Shown: positions 1 through 11,285 of the stretch, piece after piece
Numbering within the stretch: position 1 is the first letter of the stretch
How the letters are laid out: the number at the start of each line of letters is the position of its first letter
Source: Chionoecetes opilio
Taxonomy: Eukaryota > Arthropoda > Malacostraca > Decapoda > Majidae
DNA length: 64,000 nucleotides
Direction: 5' to 3'
NCBI GenBank assembly: GCA_016584305.1
Contig: JACEEZ010022880.1
Span: forward strand, 658,370 to 722,369
Notes under the pieces: generated by a model
What the model was told of the DNA's origin: nothing
The model's input: the letters and a program-made list of their open reading frames with translations, nothing else
Databases searched by the model: none
Made by a program: the position numbers and the translations under genes

Positions 1-676
1 CACAGATCGAGACCTTCCTACCGTGTTGGAGCTGAATCAGACTGATGAAATGTTCGTATTCGTGCCCTGCGATAGGTTCCCTAAAAGGCTTTCTTTTTGT
101 GTGATATAACATATATGCCAAATTTATACATTTCTATTGCAAATGTAATATCACTCATGAATATATTTAAGTATTTGACTATACTATAGCAATAATACAC
201 CAGTTTTGGTGCTAAGCCAGCAAGCATCAACGAAGATTCGGACACATTGAAAAATTCGAGGGATTGGGAAATTTGTTCCCAGACGTCGCTGGAGAATTTT
301 AATATTTGTGACTTCTTACCTGTTAAGAGTCACCTATTCTACTCCTTACTACTCCTTACCTACTCTTAATTAAATACAGTATCCTTTGCATGTCGTGCGC
401 ATGTAATGAATGTTGAATTGGATGAGAATTAAAGGAAAAGAGAAACATTTACGGGAGGAGTTTTGATAAGATTTTCTCATGCGCGCGATCTGATTGGCCA
501 GGCTCTTGAAACCACCACTCACACCCACGACTGTAAAACTTTACAGGAAAAGAGTAAAATATCGCTGCCGGGAGTGTATCTGCTCAGTTTTCTATGCACG
601 CAAAAGAGTAGAAAATAAGTGGGCGGAGCTTAAATAAGTAAAATTTTACTTCCAAGGGCATGGACAAAATACGCCT
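1..676 (+). repeat. Repeat R1, copy 1 (truncated by window start)
   Basis: The segment matches the outer part of two other copies: the inverse complement of 7966-8720, and 19990-20530 continued at 22684-22835. Shared landmarks are the start near cgtgttggagctgaatcag, the block around gctaagccagcaagcatcaa, and the end ggcggagcttaaataagt through aaaatacgcct. No coding potential is visible. The orientation is that of the right-hand copy. Copy relationships are seen directly; the repeat class is unknown. Confidence 0.85.
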
Positions 677-920
677 ATAATGGACCCGTTTACTCTACTT
701 GAGGTAACGATTGATTTGAAATCTTCAAGCCTCATATAGTTGGGCAGTGATGTTGATTTTTCTATGTGAACAGTATTTTTGATGATACAGCCAATTTAAG
801 TACAGGAAAATTTATACGCTCTAAAACGACTGGCGCCATGTTGTGACGTCATTAGCGCAGACAACAGAGCAAAACAGCTGTGAAGCGGCCGCTACTATAT
901 GTACTACCTACTAATGCACC

Positions 921-1506
921 AACTTGCATTACCCCTACTACCGCAAGATGACCAGTAATCCTCCTTCAAGTGATGTAGTAGGTATTCACTGTGTTTGTGA
1001 ATATGTAAGTTGTAGTTTATAAGGAAAAAGTGGATAGACAGAGATAAGTGGCCCGTGACACTAGGCAAGTGATGATTTCTAGGATCGGCATTCCTTATAG
1101 GGAGCTTAAATGAACCTGCAATGACATGTACCGCTAGACAGATAGACGAACTCATAGAGGAACAGGTAGAAATGTATGGTTAGTAAAGGTTGTAGTGGTG
1201 AGTAGAGTGACGAAGGGTGTATGTTTTGCTTATGTGGGGAAAGAAAGCCATACATTTCTTCCTGTTCTTCTATGAGTTCGTCTCTCTGTCTAGCTTTACA
1301 TGTCATTGCAGGTTCATTTAAGCTCCCTATAAGGAATGCCGATCCTAGAAATCATCACTTGCCTAGTGTCACGGGCCACTTATCTCTGTCTATCCACTTT
1401 TTCCTTATAAACTACAACTTACATATTCACAAACACAGTGAATACCTACTACATCACTTGAAGGAGGATTACTGGTCATCTTGCAGTAGTAGGGGTAATG
1501 CAAGTT
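921..1506. repeat. Long imperfect hairpin (inverted repeat)
   Basis: Arms 921-1180 and 1248-1506 are near-exact complements around a loop of about 67 bp. Both arms therefore give the same reading of about 80 residues in opposite directions, which is a consequence of symmetry and not a duplicated gene. A transcript crossing it would fold into a duplex of about 250 bp. Confidence 0.9.
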
Positions 1507-1665
1507 AGTAAGGTTAGTTAGGTTAGTAAAATAAAACTATAATTTTACAAGGGTAGGTTAGTTTAGTAATTATTTTTTTATGGGGGTCTCGCTATGAGGT
1601 TATTAGTGAGATTAGGTTAGGTTAGGTTATAGTGAGGTTAGATTAGTAATATTAAACATATTATA
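1505..1665 (+). repeat. Degenerate TTAGG-type tract
   Basis: Irregular repeats of gttaggttagtaa and tatagtgaggttaga. The wording matches a diverged version of the 33-bp satellite at 24.06-25.45 kb (ttagtaacttttagggg plus tatagtgaggttagg), so it may be an old or seed copy of that satellite. Confidence 0.6.
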
Positions 1666-1969
1666 TTTTTGAGGGGTCCAGGGGGGTCGTTAAGGAGGGG
1701 AGGGGGGTGAAGGGGGCATCTCCCCCCCACTTTATAATTACAGTTTAGAGGTATCTGAAGGGATCTGTGAAGGTCTGGAGGAAAAAACACTCTAATAAGG
1801 GTGGGAAAGGACTCTAGAATTTTACCTAACTCACTGCGTGTTGTATACTTAACATGAAAAACCCAGCCTGTCTCATCCCTACCTCAAAAGCCTTGCATAC
1901 TGCATACTACTCCCGCAACTTATCACAGCTCAGCTAAAGCCCCACAGCTACATATCATTTGCAAGTTAC

Positions 1970-2233
1970 TTATCCATGCACAAGTACATACATTAATAAT
2001 ACATCAAAAGGGTCTTCACAGCAATAGTATGAATTTTCCTTCATCGAGAAATCACGTCTTGCAGACATCCACCACTGTTTCCTCTTTTTCTTGTCTTTAG
2101 GCATAGTTATGAACACATTCTCTGGAGTTTTAATTGTGGTGTTTTTGCACATTAGCACAAAACAAGCATAATATGTTCTTTTTGTCTGGGACATGTTGAA
2201 TGCATAGATAGGTACTGCGGTCTGCTGTGCCAA
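1970..2233 (-). pseudogene. THAP-type zinc finger fragment
   Basis: The minus-strand reading has the THAP pattern: C-x4-C (CFVLMC, followed by KNTT), a TPE..VF motif, MPKDKKKRKQWW, an RRD, then YYCCEDPF. Known THAP domains (C2CH, about 90 residues, sequence-specific DNA binding, found in P-element-like transposases and host factors) end in C-x2-H; here the last His is replaced by Pro, so metal binding should be lost. A Met lies at about residue 14 of the open frame, just before the first Cys, and is a likelier start than the frame's upstream non-ATG start. The frame stops soon after the CEDPF motif, so there is no transposase body. It lies inside the TIR element 676-2463. Best read as a broken N-terminal exon of a mobile-element protein; the family assignment is by motif recall. 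Confidence 0.6.
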
Positions 2234-2495
2234 AACAAGCCGATCAGCTGATCAGGCGAGATCTGAGTCTGCAGTTACTACGTCACAACCAATCACAGCG
2301 CGTTCCGCCGTGTTGTGATATTTTGGCTAAAAAAAAACCATATATTTCATTTATGGTGCATTTCTCAGCAAAAAGAATATGAGTACAGTGATATGTAGCC
2401 TATATTGCACCCAAAGCTTCATAATACTCCGTGTTTTAGGTGTGAGTAAACGGGTCCATTATAGCAGAAAGGAAACACCAATCAACGCGCTTCGG

Positions 2496-2580
2496 CTGGC
2501 AAGCGAGCCGGTGCAGGCTGCTGGCAAGCGAGTCTCTCTGGCTGCTGGCAAGCGAGCCTCTCTGGAGTCTGGCTGTTTGA
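2496..2580 (+). repeat. Short tandem repeat, three units
   Basis: Three units of about 25 bp built on gctgctggcaagcgag followed by tctctctg or a close variant. Confidence 0.7.
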
Positions 2581-2605
2581 GCCTCGTTTTCCTGGGGCAA
2601 ACGGG

Positions 2606-2925
2606 TACCAGACAATTCATACCCCGGTCAATTGATACCCCGGACAATTCATACCAGACAATTCATACCATGCTAATTCATACCCCGGACAATTCATACC
2701 CCGGACAATTCATACCATGGCAACTGATACCATCGCAACTCATACCATAGCAACTCATACCATGATAACTCATACCATGTCAACTCATACCATGATAACT
2801 CATACCAGGGTAATTCATACCATGGCAACTCATACCCAGGGTAACTCATACCAGTGTATATTCATACCAGATCAATTCATACCATAACAACTCATACTAT
2901 GTAAATTAACACCAAGCTATTTCAA
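2606..2925 (+). repeat. Degenerate 14-16 bp tandem repeat
   Basis: About twenty units of the form caattcataccccgga or caactcataccatgg, varying in the last 4-6 bases. The inverse complement of the same unit occurs at 3028-3160. Confidence 0.85.
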
Positions 2926-3027
2926 TGTCAATTCAAACGATGCAATGACAATGCAATGCAATACGATGACTCATACTATGCACAAAATTGCACATGCATA
3001 TGAAGAATACATTTTTTTACCTTTGTC

Positions 3028-3160
3028 TGGAATGAATTGTCCGGGGTATGAATTAGCATGGTATGAATTAACTGGTATGAATTGACTGGGGTATGAATTG
3101 TCCGGGGTATGAATTGTCTGGTATGAATTGACCGGGGTATGAATAGTCCGGCAGAAGTAC
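3028..3160 (-). repeat. Inverted counterpart of the 2.6-kb tandem repeat
   Basis: Units of tccggggtatgaattg and ctggtatgaattgac, the complement of the array at 2606-2925. The two arrays face each other across about 100 bp. Confidence 0.8.
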
Positions 3161-3802
3161 CATGGGACCTCTTTTTGGAGTATAAAGGTTTTTTTTATGT
3201 TGATTATTGATGGTAAGGGCATATATATTCAGAAACTGCCGGATGACATCTTGTCATACTTGAGCAATTTGTGCTAGGAGGCGAAATCCAAGATGGTCGC
3301 CATCGAATCTGGGAAAATCTATTTTCCTCATATCTTCGTAACTATATGAGATAGAAACACGAATGAAAGGTCTATTTATATGTTTTCAGGCATCAAGATT
3401 ACAATGCTGCCATTATTATATCAATAAAACAAACAAAAAACAAGATGGCCGCCATAAATGTGTTTTTCATTGCAGAAAATTGACTTTCTCAACAGCCATT
3501 ACTAGATCTGATTAATGACATGCACTAGCACGGATTGGCAAGGTCTGTGTGGTATTATTCATAAAATAAACGCTTATTTGTATATTATTTTGCATTTATT
3601 GCAACGACGCATGAGTTAGTTTCTGGTTAAATCACATGAGACACAACTTGTTGGTTTAATCACTGAAAACATTTATGTATTTTGTTAAACGTAAGATATG
3701 GATTTTGATTTTTCGACTGATAGTCACTGTCATAAGTCACAAAGCATTTGTGTAGCAGCAAATTCCATCGTGACAGGCACAGAACATTGTGCACGACAGA
3801 TT
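3161..3802. other. No recognised feature
   Basis: AT-rich sequence with two occurrences of caagatgg(t/c)cgcca about 150 bp apart. I see no gene, RNA or mobile-element end here. Confidence 0.5.
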
Positions 3803-4552
3803 GCCCGTACCGAGAGTCATGACGGTAGGCGGTAGAACGACGAGCGGCAGACCTTCGCTTACCATAAGAGGGATAAAATACCCTGTAATTTTGGAACGAA
3901 GAGCAGGGACGAGGTTGGCGGTCACGGTTGGAGACACGGGTATCCCTGTGTCTTCACGCAACCTTCGATGAATTTTTATTACATTCCTAATCTGGAGGGA
4001 TTAAGAGATATGTTAAAAAATTTCTTGCCAATATGTATTTAAGTATAAGTGTAAGATTATTAGGTATTACATATGCGGCAATAAGTGATTTTAGTGATAA
4101 TAATCAAGGAGGTTCAGGATAGAGGGGTGGGTAGTGGCTTGAGCCGTCGCCATCATGAAGGTCGCTGCCAGAACCCGCCAGGACGGTTCTCTTACCGCAT
4201 ATGTTCACATGAGCGGTGGAGAAACTTACGTATACACGCCTCTACTGTTAATTAACTTCATTAAATATATATTTCATCAACTTCATAGCCGATCGCAACG
4301 TTTCTGTTGATGTTTTTTGATGAGTATAAGGGCAAATTCGCATTATACACTATTTTAGTCGTACTGCTGGCTCCGCAGTTTGAAGCAACATTGTTGCCAA
4401 TACACCGCCGGGTGAAACCTCAACCAACCCTCCCTTTCTGTTCACTCTCGGTAACGATTTGAAGGTTCTACCGCGACCTTACCTTCGTCGGTACGTCGTC
4501 ATTCGTCGCTCTACCGCCTCGTCGCTCTACCGCCTCGACTCTCGGTACGGGC
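3803..4552. mobile_element. Non-autonomous TIR element H, copy 1
   Basis: Begins gcccgtaccgagagtcatga and ends with the complement (ctctcggtacgggc), giving TIRs of roughly 38 bp that also share the cggtag(a)gcgacga motif. The internal part has no coding frame. A second copy follows directly. Confidence 0.75.
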
Positions 4553-4558
4553 CATTTT

Positions 4559-5287
4559 GGCCCGTACCGAGAGTCATGACGGTAGGCGGTAGAACGACGA
4601 ACGGCAAACCTTCGCTTACCATAAGACGGATAAAAAACCCTGTAATTTTGGAACGAAGAGCAGGGACGGGGTTGGCGGTCAAGGTTGAAGACATGGGTAC
4701 ACCCGTGTCTTCACTCAACCTTCGATGAATTTTTATTACATTCCTAATCTGGAGGGATTAAGAGATATGTTAAAAAAATTCTTGCCAATATGTATTTAAG
4801 TATAAGTATAAGATTATTTGGCATTACATATGCGGCAATAAGTGATTTTAGTGATAATAATCAAGGAGGTTCAGGATAGAGGGGTGGGTAGTGGCTTGAG
4901 CCGTCGCCATCATGAAGGTCGCTGCCAGAACCCGCCAGGACGGTTCTCTTACCGCATATGTTCACATGAGCGGTAAGAGAAACTTACGTATACACGCCTC
5001 TACTGTTAATTAACTTCATTAAATATATATATATATCATCAACTTCATAGCCGATCGCAACGTTTCTGTTGATGTTTGTGATGAGTATAAGGGCAAATTC
5101 GCATTATACACTATTTTAGTCGTACTGCTGGCTCCGCAGTTTGAAGCAACATTGTTACCAATACATTGCCGCAGGCGTGAAATCTCAACCAACCTCCAGT
5201 GTCGACTCTCGGTAAAGATACGAAGGCTTTCCGTTCGTCGCTACCTCGCTGTTCGTCGCTCTACCGCCTTCAACTCTCGGTACAGGC
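4559..5287. mobile_element. Non-autonomous TIR element H, copy 2
   Basis: Repeats copy 1 in the same orientation almost base for base, for example the block around gtcgccatcatgaaggtcgc. It differs by small indels and a longer (TA)n near 5025. Only about 7 bp (cattttg) separate the copies. Its right end is more diverged (ctctcggtacaggcc). Confidence 0.75.
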
Positions 5288-5331
5288 CATTGGCACTCCG
5301 GCAACCACATCTGGATGAACGACAAGGTGTG

Positions 5332-5890
5332 TCACTCGCATCCACACCGTGACCTGATCAGTCGCAAGACAGCATCTGGTGCAAGGCTGACTGTATCCGG
5401 GACTGTCGTAGGTACAAGTGATCTGTTGGTTTCATCTTTCTTCCATCCATATTTTTCAACGTCCAGTTCTGGTGGATCCGCGTCTTTCACGGCGCGCCAT
5501 ATGGATGCTTGATGATGCGCACGTTTCACGTTTTCCTCGAAGGCCTCGCTGGTCGGTGGTAGAGAGCATAATTTTGGTGTTGATGTATATATACCCTTTG
5601 CCTGTTTTTGCTGCCCAAGCACTGAGTCGTGCATATGACATCGTGTCACTGTTGTTCTGTCCATAGCAAACAGTCATGAATTTCGTTGCCTGCTGTATCA
5701 CCGAGGGCAGCGAAGCATCAATTTGTCCCAGAAGTGACAGAAGAAGTCCACTTCTTACAACTTTCAGAACAGTGCTTTTTCCAATGCCGAAACAGCAAGC
5801 AACTGTGTCGCAACCAGAAAGTGAGCCAACCAAGTCAACCAGTCGGAGCACGGTCGTAACACTGCCCTCCCCTCACAAAAACTGGCCGAC
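5332..5890 (-). pseudogene. Frameshifted GCDT-motif mobile-element protein
   Basis: Two overlapping minus-strand frames give consecutive parts of one protein. The first frame (from about 5851) carries SLSGCDTVACCFGIGKSTVL, then VIQQATKFM.VCYGQNN and SAWAAKTGKG. The second frame takes over at about 5592 with PKLCSLPPTSEAFEENVKRA, then DADPPELD.EKYGWKKDE and SLAPDAVLRLIR. This order matches a family of uncharacterised invertebrate proteins, often multi-copy, that I recall as ending in a Cys-rich (tesmin/CXC-like) segment; here the frame ends just after RCGC. The break lies at a short (TA)n run (about 5585-5595), so a small indel there explains the shift. No start or upstream domain is visible. 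Function unknown; multi-copy, transposon-associated origin is inference. Confidence 0.6.
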
Positions 5891-6410
5891 CTCGGCCAGC
5901 CAAAACTAAAAAAGAAACAGAAAAATCATAACACATGGCTACATGCACATATAACAAAAAATCCTCAATTGACGGGCAACTCGCACCATCATTAAACAAA
6001 CCACCTTTTACCAAACATTACCACCCCAAAGCTTCACAACTGCAAGTCCCTCCATCGCCATTCACCAGCTGCCACTGCAGTGTTGGAAAGTCACACCAGG
6101 CCGCCATCCTCTTCCACGCGAGACACCCCAGCAGGAACACAGCTGCCACCTCAAGCAGGCGCCACAACACAGCGGCCGCCACAGGCCACAGGGGGACTTC
6201 CTCTACCCCTTGGCCCACCTCAAGAGGTAACCACGGCCCAGGGCCCATACTTATAGAGATTTAGGATTCGTCTTAGACTCGCTCGAGTCTTAAATATGGC
6301 GGCCGGCGTCCTAAATCATTTCGAGCGCATCCTAAATCGCTAAGACTCGTCCTAATTTCGAGGTTTGGCTAGGACAGGGTATGAGGTGTCCTAGCGAGCA
6401 GGGCGGCGGC
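5891..6410. other. Pro/Thr-codon-rich, C-rich stretch without a gene
   Basis: C-rich on the plus strand to about 6245, then several repeats of cctaaat / gactcg between 6260 and 6350. Open frames exist on both strands but are low-complexity and not recognisable. Confidence 0.4.
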
Positions 6411-6476
6411 TAAAGCCCGGTTCCCACCTTCCCGCTTGTACGGCCGCCATACAACAACAAAGACGTCACAAGGACG

Positions 6477-6557
6477 TCACAACAAAGTCTACCGCACCGC
6501 CGTACCGCTGTACGGCCGCCGTACAGCGGTACGGCGGTGCGGTAGACTTTGTTGTGA
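6477..6557. repeat. Near-perfect palindrome, 40-bp arms
   Basis: Arms 6477-6516 and 6518-6557 are exact complements around a single C. The centre is tgtacggccgccgtaca. It can form a cruciform or a tight hairpin. Confidence 0.95.
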
Positions 6558-6720
6558 CCACAGTCTATAACGGTCATCCGACGCGCAGGTTGGGGGTGGG
6601 GCTTAGTGACGTCACGCGATCCAGGTGACGATACAGTGATACAGTGTGTACTCGCGGTTGCCACTCGGTGAAATTATGAATGATTTAATCATTATCTTTA
6701 CTAGTAATGGAACATTGCAT

Positions 6721-7029
6721 TACCTTATAACAACACAATTGGTATGAATGGACATGTTATTTACCAAATAAGCAGTACATGAAAACAGCATGGATGTAAT
6801 AAACAATACAGTAAAAGGCTAAGTGGCATCGTGTTGGGGCGGGGGAGGATGTAACACGTGACTCTGACACGTGACTCAGCTGGCGCAGCCTAGTCCCTCC
6901 TTCCTCCCCCGCCCAACACGATGCCACTTAGCCTTGTACAGTATTGTTTATTACAGCCATGCTGTTTTCATGTACTGCTTATTTGGTAAATAACATGTCC
7001 ATTAATACCAATTGTGTTGTTATAAGGTA
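6721..7029. repeat. Inverted repeat with 130-bp arms
   Basis: 6721-6849 and 6904-7029 are complements with a few mismatches: taccttataacaac to gggcgggggagg, then back. The loop of about 54 bp contains cacgtgactc twice. Confidence 0.9.
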
Positions 7030-7536
7030 ATAGTTTATTACTACCAACTGCTATGCTACTACTAACACTACTATTACTACTGCTACTTTACAATACTACT
7101 TACTATACGACTACTTATACTTTTTCTACATTTTTACTACTACATTGTTACTATTGACAATACTTACAACCACTACTACTATACTATAGTATGGGGAAGA
7201 AGAGTATTTATTATTATTTCTTTTATTATTGTTGTTTTTTATTGTTAGTTAGTTAGGCTTTATTATCTTAGAAAAAGAATATGGTAGGACATGAAACGTG
7301 GGCGCACGGAGCGGATCCAACCGCCTCTCAGCTATGTGCTGACGAATGAGGCAGATGAGAGGGCTTGGGGTGGCATGGACGCGTGGACGTAGGTGCGCCA
7401 GCGTGAGCAAAACTCGTTCCAGCCGATCGGAAAAAGACCGTATAGACTGTGGTTTTACTTGTGACGTCCATTGTGACGTCTTGTTGTTTGTATGGCGGCC
7501 AGTTACAAGAGGGGAAGGTGGGAAACCGGGCTTTTA

Positions 7537-7965
7537 GGGACTCGTTCCTAAGACGTAAACACAGGAGTGCCCAACCCACTCCTGAGAACATTCGTGAACA
7601 GGATAGATGTACCTGGACGAACTTGTTGATACATAACTAATCAAGCGATACCGACTTGGACCGAGAAGGGATATATATGTGACAGACTAGTGGGAGATGT
7701 AATATACAAGCCAACACTGAAAAACAATACGGCATCGTGCATGAAAGTCACGAGTGTGTTAGATTATTCACTCTTTGAGGTTAGTCCCCCATGTTCCTCC
7801 TGCCTTGATCTCATGTATCGTGATACAGATTGAAGTGCTATCCCCACAAACTGTGAGGAAGAATGGTTATCATATCGTTGAGGAATTAAAAGCGATTTAG
7901 AGTAGCTCACTATTAAATAAAAATTTAAAAAAATTGAATAAGTCGTGAGTTATTAAAAGGCGTAT
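7537..7965. other. No recognised feature
   Basis: Mixed-composition sequence between the TIR element and the left R1 arm. Nothing supportable seen. Confidence 0.4.
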
Positions 7966-9513
7966 TTTGTCATGCCTTGGAAGTAAAATTTGTTACTTAT
8001 TTAAGCTCCGCCAACTTATATTTTACTCTTTGCGTGCATAGAAAAACTGAGGCAGATACACTGATTTTACTCTTTTCCTGTAAAATTATTACATCGTGGG
8101 TAGTTTAGTGGTGGTGGTTTTCAAGATCCCTGGCCAATCAGATCGCCGCGATGATTTTTTAGTTCAAAATTTATCAAAAACTCCTCCCGTAAAATGTTTC
8201 TCTTTTTCCTTTAATTTCATCCACATTCAACATTCATTTACATGCGCACACGACATGCAAAGTATCACTGTATTTAATTTAATAGTAGGTAAGGAGCGAG
8301 TTCCTCCTTCCAGAGGAGTACGGCTTCACTGTCCACTCTACTCCACCCAACGTGGAGTAGAGTAGGTGACTCTTCAAAACAGGTAAGAAGTCACAAATAT
8401 TAAAATTCTCCAGCGGACGTCTGGGAACAAAATTTCCCACTCCCCTCGAATTTTCAACATGTGTCGAATCTTCCGTTGATGCTGCTGGCTTAGCACCAAA
8501 AACTGGTGTATTATGCCGATCAGTATTAGTCAAATACTTAAATTATTCATCGAGTGACATTACATTTGCAATAGAAATGTATAACAATTGGTATATAGTT
8601 AATCACACAAAAAGAGTAACAGCCTTTTAGAGAACCTATCGCAGGGCACGAATACGGAACCATTCATCAGGTCTGATTCAGCTGCCAACACGGTAAGGAG
8701 GTCTCTCTCTACCCAAGGGCCACCACACCCACCCACCACCACCCAGGCACCCACCCGCCCACCACCACCCGCCCCCCACCACACACCCATCACACACTCA
8801 CCCACAACACGCCCATCACCCATCGCCCCACCACACACCTCACCCACCACACGCCCATCACCCATCCGCCCACCCACACCCCACCCACCACCACGCCCAT
8901 CACAAATCCGCCCACCAACACCCACCCAACCACACGCCCATCACCCATCGCACACACAACACCCCACCCACCACACTGCCCATAACATCCGCCCACCACA
9001 CACCCACCCCCCACACGTATCACACACCCGCCCCACCACAACACCCGCCATGGATGTAAAACGGGGGAGATGCATGGAGGATGAATCACAACCAGCATTC
9101 ATCTAGGTTTAGGCAAAAGAATAATTCGTGAAAGTAGAGGTCGGTACATAGCCTACATACGTACAGGCTCAATGGAAAGATTAAAACATCACCTCGACGC
9201 ACATCGTGAATGGCGTTGTAGCAAATAAGATAATTCAAATAACAGTTCATAGCGCCCTAACATTTCAGTTTAATATCAAGTCCAATCTATAGAGTTAGGA
9301 AAAAACAATGCTAGGCAATCTAAGAGCCAAAACAATTAGGGAATCGATGTGCTAATACAGACAATCACGCTACTACTCTTTGATGTGCCTTCAATAATGT
9401 CAAACCCTTAACGATATTCCTTGAGCTCTGCAAGAGGTAATGAAGTGTACGACACTTTTACTCTCGGCAACATCAAGAAAGATGCTTTGGCAGCGCTACA
9501 ATCGTTATTTTGT
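7966..9513 (-). repeat. Left R1 arm, outer part
   Basis: Inverse complement of 19100-20530 plus 22684-22835, including the low-complexity CCACC block (8705-9050), the block around ctaggtttaggc (9100) and the inner block gtgtacgacactttt to gctacaatcg (9447-9510). It stops at 9513 and the homology resumes at about 12318. Confidence 0.9.
8705..9052 (-). repeat. (CCCACCACA)-type low-complexity block
   Basis: Irregular C/A-rich runs such as cacccaccaccac and acgcccatcaccc. The complement occurs at the same place in the right arm (19555-19980). The open frames here are composed of Gly, Val and Trp only and are not genes. Confidence 0.9.
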
Positions 9514-10734
9514 TGCCTCGGCAAGCAAGGGGCCGGAGCTTAAAAAAGTATAATTTACTCCAGAAGGACACTACAAAATACGCCTTAAAGCCATGAGAAC
9601 AATTATCCATATAACTCTCTTTCCTATTACCACTGCCGTTCGTAGTCTTGAAATTTTTTATTGGTTCTTGATATCCATCTGTTAATATACCAAAACCCCA
9701 CCTCTAATCCTAAACTTAACAGTTTTTTGGTTTTGAAAGAACTAGATTTAGGTAGTATATGTATCAGCATTATTATTCAATTGCGCCATGGAAAATAGGG
9801 TTTAAATAGATCAGAATGAAGAAATCTACACTATTGAAACAGGTTAGAATGTCAGGCTCGAGGAATGACCTAAACCAAACGGTTAAATATGTCCGCAGGG
9901 AGTTGGCGCGTGGCCAACCACCCGGACAATCGCGCACCAATCAAATTAGTTGTTTTTAACCTAAATAAAATCAACATAACCTAATTCCAATCTACCCTAA
10001 AGCTAAAATAACCTAAACCAAAACCTTAAAACATAACCTAAATCTAACAAACCTAAACTAAACGTAACCTAACTCAGCAATTTGGTAATAAGGACGGATG
10101 ACTTTGCGGGTCGTTTCAAGCGACACGACTATTTTTTCATGGTATAAAATAGTGTGGCATTTTCTTAATGGAGATCGTTTTATTTTGCGCAAACGCACAA
10201 AGATAAAAAGAAAAAAAAAATCATCACCGAATTTTATGGTAACCGTTTAACATTAAAAACACCTGTATCAGCCATCAGAAAAAAAAGCACTTAAAACTGC
10301 CGTGGAGAAAGAAATCAATCGGGGTCTATAGGTTTTAAGGAAACCTAATTAACCCTTTTAGGTTTTAATTGAAAACCAAAACTAACCTGGAAAATCTTAA
10401 AAAACAAGGTCTCCACGCTAAAGCTGACACAAATGTTGGCTCTACGTATATACTTACTGTCTGTAAACATCGTTTATATTTTATGAGTGCCGGATTCCTT
10501 AGTTTGTCTACATGGCTATATTAAATTTCAGCGATCCATAATGTTATATTATTTAGTTTTGGTTGAGGGTCCCGGAAAGAGCCAGTAGAAGAAGATGCTC
10601 GTAGCCGACGAAACGCCGTGTGGACGAACGCGCATATTTTTGCCCACCACTACGGGCATCCTTTTGGTAGCCAAAAATACCAAAAGATGCGGACAAAAGT
10701 TGTCTGTGTGACACGGCATTTAGCGTTTAGGGTT

Positions 10735-10782
10735 AGGGCAGGTTCAGGTTAGGTTAGGTTAGGTTAGGTTAGGTTAGTGCAC
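10735..10782 (+). repeat. Short (TTAGG)n tract
   Basis: About eight TTAGG-type units in the + direction, next to more degenerate aacct-type wording at 9955-10080. Confidence 0.85.
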
Positions 10783-10854
10783 AGCACAAGGGGTCGAAGA
10801 GGGGGTGCTAGGTTAGGTATGTAGAGTTTGTCATCTTTATAATAAAGGTCAATC

Positions 10855-11285
10855 TCCTATCTTCTTCTTATGGCCAACAAAGCTTGGGACATGGTGGAAC
10901 CGGGGTTTTTGGGTGGGGGAGCACACAAATAAGGGAAATATGGCCCCCCTCCAAAAAAAAAATCATTAAAAACTAGGGAAATTTTACTAGTTCAGGAACT
11001 TTATCGGGGAAATATTCCGTATATGCGTGCTCCCCCCCAAAAGGAGCACACTCATAAGGGAAATATGGCTCCCCACAAAAAACCCTTAAACTAGGGAAAT
11101 TTCCCTAGTACAAGACTTAATCGGTGTAATTATTTCCCCGAGAAAGTTCTATGAACTAGGAGATCCCTAGTTTAGGATTTTTTGTGGGGGCCCAGAATTT
11201 CCCTTCTGTGTGTGCTTCCCCCACCAAAAACCCTCGGTTTCCACCATGTCCCCAAGATTGTTGGCTATAAAGAAGAAGAAGATAG
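10855..11285. mobile_element. Innermost TIR element (MITE-like)
   Basis: Arms of about 110-150 bp: ctatcttcttcttatggcca to gaaatatggccccc, and the complement ending ggctataaagaagaagaaga. The central part repeats cactagggaaatttccct-type wording in both directions. No coding frame. Confidence 0.7.

Larger units (their letters stand above)
676..2463. mobile_element. TIR-bounded element with THAP fragment
   Basis: A 20-bp inverted repeat bounds the segment: tataatggacccgtttactc at 676-695 and its exact complement at 2444-2463. The left end starts where R1 copy 1 stops, so this looks like an insertion at or next to R1. Inside are a long hairpin (921-1506), a degenerate TTAGG-type tract (1505-1660) and, on the minus strand, a THAP-like zinc-finger fragment (1970-2233). 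THAP domains occur in P-element-type transposases, so a decayed P-like or other THAP transposon is plausible. No 8-bp target duplication is evident; only TA or TATA is symmetrical at the ends. The class is inference. Confidence 0.55.
6411..7536. mobile_element. TIR element with nested palindromes
   Basis: Outer arms of about 70 bp: 6411-6480 (taaagcccggttcccacctt onward) and its complement at 7461-7536. Inside are a 40-bp-arm palindrome (6477-6557) and a separate 130-bp-arm inverted repeat (6721-7029). No coding frame. Its ends (TAAAGCC / GGCTTTTA) resemble those of the elements at 57838 and 58333. Confidence 0.65.

Noticed and set aside
904..1508. Duplicated small gene giving the same 80-residue protein twice
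   Set aside because: The two frames are the arms of one hairpin, so identical translations follow from symmetry.
8599..9098. Gly/Val/Trp-rich proteins (and their counterparts at 19421-20138)
   Set aside because: Low-complexity CCACC/GGTGG blocks within R1; no coding signal beyond composition.
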